Shown here piece by piece: positions 8,305 to 14,942 of a stretch of 64,000 nt of DNA; the stretch's first letter is position 1, and every line of letters begins with the position of its first letter. The stretch comes from a bacterium 1XD42-76. Lineage in GTDB: Bacteria; Bacillota; Clostridia; Lachnospirales; Lachnospiraceae. The DNA lies in assembly GCA_009917545.1 (NCBI GenBank), contig QZDW01000016.1, forward strand, positions 31,586 through 95,585, given 5' to 3'. Both the position numbers and the translations under genes were made by a program. The notes under the pieces were generated by a model. The model was not told the DNA's origin. It saw only the letters and a program-made list of their open reading frames with translations, and did no database searches.

Positions 8305-8333
8305 TTTACAAATCGCGGAAAACAGGATATAAC
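8305..8333 (+). promoter_or_regulatory. pyrG: putative pyrG promoter
   Basis: TTTACA (8305-8310), a 17-base spacer, then TATAAC (8328-8333). It lies about 490 bases upstream of the pyrG start; the predicted first transcribed base is near 8340, just ahead of the terminator at 8407. Confidence 0.6.
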
Positions 8334-8406
8334 TTTAAAGGTAAAGCGGGAAAGACAAATGTCCGCTGCAATGTACAGCAGAATAGAGGATATATTTTAT
8401 GACGAT

Positions 8407-8441
8407 GGTGTCAGGATCAGGTGGATTCTGTCACCTTTTTT
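8407..8441 (+). terminator. intrinsic terminator inside the pyrG leader (candidate attenuator)
   Basis: GGTGTCAGGATC pairs with GATTCTGTCACC (one mismatch, one wobble) around the loop AGGTG, and six T residues follow. It lies about 70 bases downstream of the putative promoter and 380 bases before pyrG. No other gene lies between promoter and terminator, so it would stop the pyrG transcript early unless antiterminated. A competing hairpin, TGAC-GATGGT-GTCA at 8400-8413, overlaps the 5' arm. Confidence 0.75.
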
Positions 8442-8442
8442 G

Positions 8443-8763
8443 TTACTGTGAAAGTCCATCGCCGCAGGCGGTCTAAGTTCAGGTATGCCAAATGCGCCTG
8501 ACTACTTTCATTCCTGGTGGCGCGCTCACCTGTGGGCGAATGAAGGTTTACTGTGAAAGTCTCGCCGCCATTAGGCGGCATAAATTCAGGTATGCCAAAT
8601 GCGCGTGGATTACTTTCATTCCTGGTGGCGCGCTCACCTGTGGGCGCATGAAGGTTTACTGTGAAAGTCTCGCCGCCATTAGGCGGCATAAATTCAGGTA
8701 TGCCAAATGCGCGTGGATTACTTTCATTCCTGGTGGCGCGCTCACCTGTGGGCGCATGAAGGT
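8443..8763 (+). repeat. three tandem copies of the dispersed ~107-bp hairpin repeat
   Basis: Units at 8443-8547, 8548-8655 and 8656-8763, the last two nearly identical. Each reads: TTACTGTGAAAGTC, a GCCGCC/GGCGGC hairpin, TTCAGGTATGCCAAATGCGC, ACTTTCATTCCTGG, a GCGCGC-rich stretch with CACCTGTGGGCGC, then ATGAAGG. TGAAAGT and ACTTTCA are inverted within the unit. Open frames running through the array are products of the repeat, not genes. Other copies lie at 5707, 12090 (partial), 13656 (two), 43075 (degenerate), 46515 (two) and 56303. Confidence 0.9.
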
Positions 8764-8823
8764 TACAGCAGCAGTGAACGTTCTTTGGCTCTCTGAAAAT
8801 TTTACAGAGGACAGGAGGTAAAT

Positions 8824-10572
8824 ATGGCAGTGAAGTATGTGTTTGTGACCGGAGGCGTTGTCTCCGGGCTTGGCAAAGGGATTACAGCCGCATCGTTAGG
8901 CAGGCTTCTTAAGGCGAGAGGTTATCAGGTGACGATGCAGAAGTTTGACCCGTATATTAACATGGATCCGGGAACTATGAATCCCATCCAGCACGGAGAG
9001 GTGTTTGTGACGGACGACGGCACGGAGACGGATCTGGATTTGGGACATTATGAGCGTTTCATTGATGAAAGTCTGGATAAAAATTCCAATGTGACGACGG
9101 GGAAAATCTACTGGACTGTGCTCCAGAAGGAGCGCCACGGGGATTTCGGCGGCGGTACGGTGCAGGTGATTCCGCATATTACGAATGAGATCAAGGACCG
9201 TTTTTCACGTGCAAAATCGAGGGATGTCGATCGGATCGTGATAATCGAGGTGGGCGGTACGGTGGGCGATATCGAGAGCCAGCCGTTTCTGGAAGCGATC
9301 CGTCAGTTCCGCCAGGAGGCGGGCTTTGGCAATTCCGTACTGCTGCATGTCACGCTTGTTCCATACCTGAAAGCATCCGGCGAATTAAAGACAAAGCCCA
9401 CGCAGCAGAGCGTCAAAGCCTTACAGGGCATGGGCCTCTCCCCGGATGTGATCGTCTGCCGCACGGAAGTACCGCTTGACGAGGGGATCCGGGGTAAGAT
9501 CGCTCTTTTCTGTAATGTACCGGAAGATCATGTCTTGCAGAATCTGGATGTGGAATATCTTTACGAGGCTCCGCTCGCAATGGAACGCGAACGCCTGGCG
9601 CACGTGACGCTTTCCTGTCTCGGCCTTCCCTGTCCGGAACCGAAGCTGGGGGACTGGAAGCGCATGGTCGATGCCCTTAAAAAACCGCAGAGCGAGGTCA
9701 CGATTGCGCTGGTGGGAAAATATACCCAGCTTCACGACGCCTATTTAAGCGTTACCGAGGCCCTGAAGCATGGCGGAATCGCCAACCGCACCAAGGTCTG
9801 TATCCGCTGGGTGGATTCAGAAACACTCAGGCCGGAAAATATGGAAGAGACGTTTGCAGGCGTGGACGGAATCATCATCCCCGGAGGATTCGGCTTTCGC
9901 GGTACGGAGGGCATGATCCTGGCAGCCGGGTACGCGAGGACGGAAAAGCTGCCGTTTTTCGGGATTTGTCTCGGTATGCAGATGGCGATTGTGGAATTTG
10001 CGAGAAATGTTCTGGGCCTCAGAGACGCCAACAGCGCTGAACTGAATCCTGACACCACACATCCGGTGATTGATCTCATGCCGGATCAGAATGGGATCGA
10101 GGATCTGGGCGGGACGTTGCGGCTGGGAGCATATCCGTGCGTATTGGATACGCATTCAAAAGCCTTTGCGATGTATGGCACAGAGGAGATAAACGAACGC
10201 CACAGGCATCGGTTTGAAGTCAATAATGATTACAGGGAAGCACTCAGTGGGAACGGGATGTTTCTCAGCGGTCTGTCACCGGACGGAAGGATTGTGGAAA
10301 TGATTGAACTGCCGGAGCATCCGTTTTTCGTGGGAATCCAGGCGCATCCGGAATTTAAGTCCAGGCCGAATCATGCGCATCCACTGTTCGCGGGATTTGT
10401 GGAGAGTGCGGAGGAACAGGGCGTTTTACGGCGTGCAAAGAGGCTTTTGATGAAGCGGAATCATCTGACAGAAGCAGAGGCGCACCGGTATTTACAGAAA
10501 ACAAGCATGGATACAGGGCGGAGCATGATGGAGAGCGCGCATATGGTAACGCTTTTGATTCCGGAGGATTAA
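8824..10572 (+). CDS. pyrG: CTP synthase with C-terminal ANTAR-like domain
   Basis: Makes CTP from UTP, ATP and glutamine. The amidoligase half starts with the [10 protein letters not shown] loop. The class I glutaminase half has the nucleophile Cys382 in GICLGMQ and His508/Glu510 in AHPEF. The usual family length is about 535 residues; this protein has 582. The extra C-terminal part (about residues 530-578) matches the ANTAR RNA-binding domain of antiterminators: [11 protein letters not shown], then [12 protein letters not shown], then S-M-D-T-G-R-S and E-S-A. GGAGG lies upstream of the ATG, and dapL follows 12 bases after the stop. A fusion of CTP synthase to ANTAR is unusual; the frame is continuous with no sign of error. 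Confidence 0.97.
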   Translation: MAVKYVFVTGGVVSGLGKGITAASLGRLLKARGYQVTMQKFDPYINMDPGTMNPIQHGEVFVTDDGTETDLDLGHYERFIDESLDKNSNVTTGKIYWTVLQKERHGDFGGGTVQVIPHITNEIKDRFSRAKSRDVDRIVIIEVGGTVGDIESQPFLEAIRQFRQEAGFGNSVLLHVTLVPYLKASGELKTKPTQQSVKALQGMGLSPDVIVCRTEVPLDEGIRGKIALFCNVPEDHVLQNLDVEYLYEAPLAMERERLAHVTLSCLGLPCPEPKLGDWKRMVDALKKPQSEVTIALVGKYTQLHDAYLSVTEALKHGGIANRTKVCIRWVDSETLRPENMEETFAGVDGIIIPGGFGFRGTEGMILAAGYARTEKLPFFGICLGMQMAIVEFARNVLGLRDANSAELNPDTTHPVIDLMPDQNGIEDLGGTLRLGAYPCVLDTHSKAFAMYGTEEINERHRHRFEVNNDYREALSGNGMFLSGLSPDGRIVEMIELPEHPFFVGIQAHPEFKSRPNHAHPLFAGFVESAEEQGVLRRAKRLLMKRNHLTEAEAHRYLQKTSMDTGRSMMESAHMVTLLIPED

Positions 10573-10584
10573 GGGAGGCTACAG

Positions 10585-11802
10585 ATGCATTTTACGATTA
10601 ACAAGAATTATACGAAGCTGCAGGGAAGCTATCTGTTTGCAGCGATTGGAAAAAAGATAGCCAGATTCCAGGAAGAAAACCCGGATGTGGAGATCATCCG
10701 TCTGGGAATCGGGGATGTAACGCAGCCAATTGCGCCGGCGATTCTTACGGCGATGCACAAGGCAGTGGATGAGATGGGGCATGCAGAGACATTCCGCGGC
10801 TACGCGCCGGAGCAGGGGTATGAGTTCCTGAGAGATGTGATTGCCGAAAAAGATTTCAGGGAGAGAGGGTGTGACATTTCGGCAGACGAAATTTTTATAT
10901 CAGACGGGGCCAAATGTGATTCCGGTAATCTCCAGGAAATCCTGGGGCCAGGTAATACGATTGCTGTCTGCGACCCGGTCTATCCGGTCTATGTGGATGC
11001 CAATGTTATGGCCGGACGCACGGGAAGCTTTGATATGGCGACAGGGAAATTCGGCGGGGTGGTCTATATGCCTTGTCTGGAGGGCAATGGATTCCTGCCA
11101 GAGCTTCCCGCAGAACGCGCAGATATCATTTATCTCTGCTTCCCGAATAATCCGACCGGGGAGGCGATCACAAAGGCAGAACTACAGAAATGGGTGGATC
11201 ATGCGAATCAAAACGGCTCCCTGATTATTTTTGACGCTGCCTACGAAGCGTATATCCGTGAGGAAGGCATCCCTCACTCCATCTATGAGTGCGAGGGCGC
11301 AAGGACATGCGCGATAGAAATGCGCAGCTTTTCGAAAAAGGCAGGATTTACCGGGGTACGGCTTGGGTTTTCTGTAATCCCGAAGGAACTGCGTGCGGAC
11401 GGGGAGAGCTTAAATGCCCTCTGGCTGCGCCGCCAGGGAACCAAATATAACGGCACACCGTATATCGTACAGAGGGCCGGGGAGGCCGTCTATTCTGAGG
11501 AAGGGAGCGTGCAGGTAGCGGCCCAGATCGACCGTTATATGGAAAATGCAGCCCTGATTCGTAACGGACTCATCGACGCAGGCTATCAGGCCTTCGGCGG
11601 AGTGAATTCACCGTATATCTGGATGAAAACGCCGCACGGGATGCCGTCGTGGGAATTTTTTGATTTCCTGCTCACACATGCCGGAGTGGTGGGGACGCCG
11701 GGCGCGGGCTTTGGCCCCTCCGGAGAGGGGTATTTCAGACTGACTGCTTTTGGAACTTACGAAAATTCAATAAAAGCACTCGAAAAGATCAGAAAAATAT
11801 GA
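10585..11802 (+). CDS. dapL: LL-diaminopimelate aminotransferase
   Basis: 405-residue PLP-dependent class I/II aminotransferase. It converts tetrahydrodipicolinate directly to LL-diaminopimelate for lysine and peptidoglycan synthesis, bypassing succinyl or acetyl intermediates. The DapL N-terminus (NKNYTKLQGSYLFAAIGKKI), CFPNNPTG, and the PLP lysine in SFSKKAGFTGVRLG are all present and the length is normal. It starts 12 bases after pyrG with GGGAGG upstream, so the two are co-transcribed. Confidence 0.96.
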   Translation: MHFTINKNYTKLQGSYLFAAIGKKIARFQEENPDVEIIRLGIGDVTQPIAPAILTAMHKAVDEMGHAETFRGYAPEQGYEFLRDVIAEKDFRERGCDISADEIFISDGAKCDSGNLQEILGPGNTIAVCDPVYPVYVDANVMAGRTGSFDMATGKFGGVVYMPCLEGNGFLPELPAERADIIYLCFPNNPTGEAITKAELQKWVDHANQNGSLIIFDAAYEAYIREEGIPHSIYECEGARTCAIEMRSFSKKAGFTGVRLGFSVIPKELRADGESLNALWLRRQGTKYNGTPYIVQRAGEAVYSEEGSVQVAAQIDRYMENAALIRNGLIDAGYQAFGGVNSPYIWMKTPHGMPSWEFFDFLLTHAGVVGTPGAGFGPSGEGYFRLTAFGTYENSIKALEKIRKI

Positions 11803-11985
11803 TTTCTTATTCAATTTATAAAATGTCAGATAAAAAGAAATATGATTTACATGTAAATCCTTCGTTAAAATTCTGATGTCAGAAAATAATTGGCTGTTCG
11901 AATGTGCATCGGCTGTCCAGCAGAGCGGTTGGGAAAAGCGATGAAGGAAATTCACACCTGGAGACTTGACAGAGAACCATCAGAT

Positions 11986-12083
11986 GGGGCTGTCGCACTA
12001 AGAAATTTTTATACAGGATATCACTTTTCGCGGAGAATGAAAACGCTATATCCTGTATGCCTTTTTCTTGTTGCGGCAGCCCC
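11986..12083. mobile_element. 98-bp MITE-like palindrome
   Basis: The two ends are near-perfect inverted repeats of about 35 bp: GGGGCTGTCGCACTAAG...ATACAGGATAT, against GGGGCTGCCGCAACAAG...ATACAGGATAT read from the other end. Only about 20 bases lie between. This looks like a miniature element made of two terminal repeats of a larger insertion sequence; it also ends in a T run and may terminate transcription from dapL. No target duplication is evident. It lies in the 707-base gap between dapL and plsX. Confidence 0.6.
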
Positions 12084-12089
12084 TTTTTG

Positions 12090-12145
12090 TTGCTGTGAAA
12101 GTCCGCCGCCGACAGGCGGCATGAATTCAGGGATGCGAAATACAC
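12090..12145 (+). repeat. truncated copy of the dispersed hairpin repeat
   Basis: Contains CTGTGAAAGTC, the GCCGCC/GGCGGC hairpin and ATTCAGGGATGC, then the match stops as the gatA remnant begins. Directly abuts the 98-bp palindrome. Confidence 0.7.
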
Positions 12146-12352
12146 TTGAAAAAAAGAGTACTTTTATCCGAAGGGCTTTCCGGGGATGTAAGAGAAGGAG
12201 TGGAACGTGCCACTTCCTATTTAAAGAAAGCAGGCACAAGCGTGAACGTGTTCAATCTGGGCCATATGGAATACACGATTCCGGCCTGCTATGTTATCGC
12301 TTCATCAGAGGCCAGTTCCAGCCGCGCACGTTTTGACGGTGTGAAATGCGGT
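12146..12352 (+). pseudogene. fragment of GatA (amidotransferase subunit A)
   Basis: About 69 residues aligning with the middle of Asp-tRNA(Asn)/Glu-tRNA(Gln) amidotransferase subunit A: the string VREGVERATSYLKKAG, then EYTIPACYVIASSEASS and ARFDGVKCG, corresponding to the family's 'A-Y-Y-I-I-A-x-A-E-A-S-S-N-L-A-R-F-D-G-V'. The upstream amidase signature (Ser-cis-Ser-Lys triad) and everything downstream are missing, so it cannot be functional. It is bounded on the left by a repeat and carries the plsX promoter on its right. Confidence 0.7.
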
Positions 12353-12410
12353 TTATTACTCCCCTCTACAGACAAAAAACAACGAACACACACGGTTTCA
12401 CAAAAACCTA

Positions 12411-12439
12411 TTGATTTTATGAACCTTATCAGGTATATT
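12411..12439 (+). promoter_or_regulatory. putative plsX promoter
   Basis: TTGATT (12411-12416), a 17-base spacer, then TATATT (12434-12439), about 70 bases before the plsX start. Confidence 0.5.
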
Positions 12440-12509
12440 AATAACAGTTCAGGCAGGTCTGCCAAAAACGGTGCAGGCCTGACAGATTCAGAGGGAAAGA
12501 AGGAAAGAC

Positions 12510-13535
12510 ATGATAACGGTTGCTGTGGACGCAATGGGAGGCGACCATGCGCCTGATGAGATTATAAAAGGCGCCGTGGAAGCAGTCAATGAGCGCAAGG
12601 ACATCAAAGTACTGCTGACAGGAAAAAAGGAACAAATAGAGGCCGAACTGAAAAAATACAGCTTTGCCGCAGATCAGATCGGGATCGTAAACGCTGCAGA
12701 GGTTATCGAGACGGGAGAGCCGCCGGTGAATGCCATCCGCAAGAAAAAAGATTCCTCAATCGTCGTGGGTATGAACCTGGTAAAGAACGGCGGGGCGGAC
12801 GGCTTCGTGTCGGCCGGGAGTTCAGGCGCAATTCTGGTCGGAGGACAGGTGATCGTAGGACGGCTTAAGGGAGTGGAACGGCCGCCTCTTGCACCGCTCA
12901 TCCCCACAGAAAAGGGTGTATCTCTGCTCATCGACTGTGGCGCTAATGTAGATGCCAGGCCGTCGCATCTCGTCCAGTTTGCCCGTATGGGATCCGTGTA
13001 CATGGAGCGTGTGATGGGCATTCAGAACCCCCGCGTGGCGATCGTCAATATCGGCGCTGAGGAGGAGAAGGGAAATGCCCTGGTGAAAGAGACATTCCCG
13101 CTTCTGAAGGAATGCCGGGATCTCAATTTTATCGGCAGCATTGAGGCGAGGGAGATCCCGCATGGAGGAGCGGATGTCATCGTCTGCGAGGCCTTTGTGG
13201 GAAATGTGATTTTAAAGCTTTATGAAGGCGTTGGGGCAACCATGCTTTCCGTAGTCAAAAAAGGACTCATGTCCTCTGTAAGGAGCAAGATCGGCGCTGT
13301 ACTTATAAAGCCCGCGCTGAAGGCCGCCATGAAGGGCTTCGACGCCAGCCAGTACGGCGGCGCGCCGCTTCTTGGCCTGAAAGGCCTCGTGGTGAAAACA
13401 CACGGGAGCGCGAAGGCCATTGAAGTGAAGCATTCGATTATTCAGTGTATTTCCTTTAAGGAGCAGGCGATTAATGATAAAATCATTGAATGTCTGGCAG
13501 TAAAGGAAAATATAACTATAGAAAGCGACAAATAA
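12510..13535 (+). CDS. plsX: phosphate acyltransferase PlsX
   Basis: 341 residues, normal length. Transfers acyl groups from acyl-ACP to phosphate, giving acyl-phosphate for membrane phospholipid synthesis. The N-terminus ITVAVDAMGGDHAPDEI and blocks such as SAGSSGAILVGGQ and NIGAEEEKGN are diagnostic. GGGAAAGAAGGAAAG precedes the ATG. acpP follows, separated by 360 bases of repeats. In most Firmicutes plsX directly follows rpmF; here it has its own promoter and upstream debris. Confidence 0.96.
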   Translation: MITVAVDAMGGDHAPDEIIKGAVEAVNERKDIKVLLTGKKEQIEAELKKYSFAADQIGIVNAAEVIETGEPPVNAIRKKKDSSIVVGMNLVKNGGADGFVSAGSSGAILVGGQVIVGRLKGVERPPLAPLIPTEKGVSLLIDCGANVDARPSHLVQFARMGSVYMERVMGIQNPRVAIVNIGAEEEKGNALVKETFPLLKECRDLNFIGSIEAREIPHGGADVIVCEAFVGNVILKLYEGVGATMLSVVKKGLMSSVRSKIGAVLIKPALKAAMKGFDASQYGGAPLLGLKGLVVKTHGSAKAIEVKHSIIQCISFKEQAINDKIIECLAVKENITIESDK

Positions 13536-13539
13536 ATTT

Positions 13540-13598
13540 GCCGTTTCCTATAGTCCCCACTGTAGGATACGCACGATTTTTATCAGGCAGATTCTGTG
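13540..13598. repeat. second dispersed repeat family, copy 1
   Basis: Shares the order CCGTTT-C-ATAGTCCCC, a short hairpin loop, GGATACGCACGATTTTTATCAGGCAGATTC with the copy at 37653-37709 (CTGTTTACGATAGTCCCC ... GCGCACGATTTTT ... GGCAGATTC). Unrelated to the 107-bp family. Confidence 0.65.
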
Positions 13599-13655
13599 TT
13601 TTACAAGGAAGAACCTGCATTTACACATAATGGAAATCGGCGTAAAAAGAATCAT

Positions 13656-13870
13656 AAACCTTCATGCGCCCACAGGCGAGCGCACTGCCAAGAAAGAAAG
13701 GAATCCAGGCGCATTGGGCATCCCTGAATGTATGCCGCCTGTCGTCGGCAGACTATCAAAGTAAACCTTCATGCGCCCACAGGCGAGCGCACTGCCAAGA
13801 AAGAAAGGAATCCAGGCGCATTGGGCATCCCTGAACTTAGATCGCCTGCGGCGATGGACTTTCAAAGTAA
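13656..13870 (-). repeat. two tandem reverse-oriented copies of the ~107-bp repeat
   Basis: Units 13656-13762 and 13763-13870, period 107 bases, both reading as the complement of the family consensus (AAACCTTCATGCGCCCACAGGCGAGCG ... GGCATCCCTGAA ... GACTTTCAAAGTAA, shortened here). The inner hairpin arms differ between the two copies. They fill most of the plsX-acpP gap. Confidence 0.85.
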
Positions 13871-13896
13871 TAGTAAAGTAAGAGAGGATGGATGTT

Positions 13897-14127
13897 ATGG
13901 AATTTGAAAAATTACAGCAGATTATCGCAGAGGTGCTTAATATCGAGGCAGACGATATCACGATGAACACCACGTTTGTGGACGATCTGGGGGCAGATTC
14001 CCTGGATGTGTTCCAGATCATTATGGGCATCGAGGAGGAATTCGACATCGAGATTCCCACAGAGGCCGCGGAAAAGATTGTAAGCGTCGGAGATGCGGTA
14101 GAGCAGATCAAGAACGCGCTGAATTAG
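13897..14127 (+). CDS. acpP: acyl carrier protein
   Basis: 76 residues, strongly acidic, with the phosphopantetheine serine in G-A-D-S-L-D-V. Carries growing acyl chains in fatty acid synthesis and supplies PlsX. An in-frame ATG at 13888 would sit directly on the AGAGAGG ribosome binding site, so ATG 13897 (nine bases downstream) is chosen; it also gives the usual length. Confidence 0.95.
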   Translation: MEFEKLQQIIAEVLNIEADDITMNTTFVDDLGADSLDVFQIIMGIEEEFDIEIPTEAAEKIVSVGDAVEQIKNALN

Positions 14128-14178
14128 GAGTAATACGGAGCGGTTTGCTTGCTGAAACCGTTACGAAAAGGCGGAAAG

Positions 14179-14208
14179 AGGTGTCCCCGAGTGGAGACAC
14201 CTTATTTT
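14179..14208 (+). terminator. stem-loop with T-rich tail between acpP and rnc
   Basis: AGGTGTCCC pairs with GGAGACACCT across GAGT and is followed by TATTTT. It lies 50 bases after acpP, and it would fall inside rnc if the far upstream TTG at 14145 were used, which argues for the later rnc start. Confidence 0.6.
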
Positions 14209-14243
14209 CGATATCTGAATTTTCAGGAAAGGAACAGGATAAT

Positions 14244-14942
14244 TTGGAAGAAAAATGCAAGAATCTGGAGCAGGTGATTGGCTATGCCTTTCATGACAAG
14301 ACACTGCTTTCGCATGCGCTAACGCACAGCTCCTATGCCAATGAACGCCATTGGGACAAGACAAAATGCAATGAAAGGCTGGAATTTTTAGGGGATGCGG
14401 TCCTGGAGGTTATTTCCAGCGATTTTTTATTTCACAAATATCCGGATATGCCGGAGGGCGAGATGACAAAACTCAGGGCAAGCCTTGTGTGTGAGCCCTC
14501 GCTTGCCTACTGCGCGGAAGCGATCTCTCTGGGAAGCTATCTGCTCCTCGGCCGGGGGGAGGACATGACAGGCGGAAGAGAGCGTCCGTCAGTGGTATCG
14601 GACGCGATGGAAGCGGTCATCGGCGCGATCTATCTGGACGGTGGTCTTGCTAACGCAAAAGAGTTCATCTATCACTTCATATTAAATGATATTGAGCACA
14701 AGCAGCTCTTTTACGATAGCAAAACTATCCTTCAGGAGATGGTGCAGGCCGGGGGGCAGGACATGCTTTCCTATGAGCTGTTAAAGGAAGAGGGGCCGGA
14801 TCACAATAAGACGTTCGAAGTGCGCGTTATGCTGGGCGAAAAGGAGCTTGGGCGCGGCGCGGGCCGGACGAAAAAGGCGGCAGAGCAGCTTGCTGCCTAC
14901 CGCGGGATCCACGTCCTCCAAAAAGGTGAAGCATGTATTTAA
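14244..14942 (+). CDS. rnc: ribonuclease III
   Basis: Cleaves double-stranded RNA in rRNA processing. The N-terminal endonuclease domain has the signature NERLEFLGDAVLEV and the catalytic E in SDAMEAVIGAIYLDGG; the C-terminal dsRNA-binding domain ends with GAGRTKKAAEQLAA. The frame is open back to a TTG at 14145, but TTG 14244 gives the family's normal 232 residues and avoids the hairpin at 14179. No ATG lies in this frame at the N-terminus. The gene overlaps smc by ten bases. Confidence 0.95.
   Translation: MEEKCKNLEQVIGYAFHDKTLLSHALTHSSYANERHWDKTKCNERLEFLGDAVLEVISSDFLFHKYPDMPEGEMTKLRASLVCEPSLAYCAEAISLGSYLLLGRGEDMTGGRERPSVVSDAMEAVIGAIYLDGGLANAKEFIYHFILNDIEHKQLFYDSKTILQEMVQAGGQDMLSYELLKEEGPDHNKTFEVRVMLGEKELGRGAGRTKKAAEQLAAYRGIHVLQKGEACI

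Noticed and set aside
8443..8763. CRISPR array
   Set aside because: Whole 105-108-base units repeat without unique spacers, and no cas genes are near; other copies are scattered in both directions.
8417..8821. Open frames on both strands through the tandem repeats (109 and 90 residues)
   Set aside because: Their sequence is only the translated 107-bp repeat, and similar frames appear wherever copies occur; no conserved gene, no ribosome binding site of note.
11890..12336. 148-residue frame between dapL and plsX
   Set aside because: It runs through the 98-bp palindrome and a repeat and overlaps the gatA fragment in another frame.
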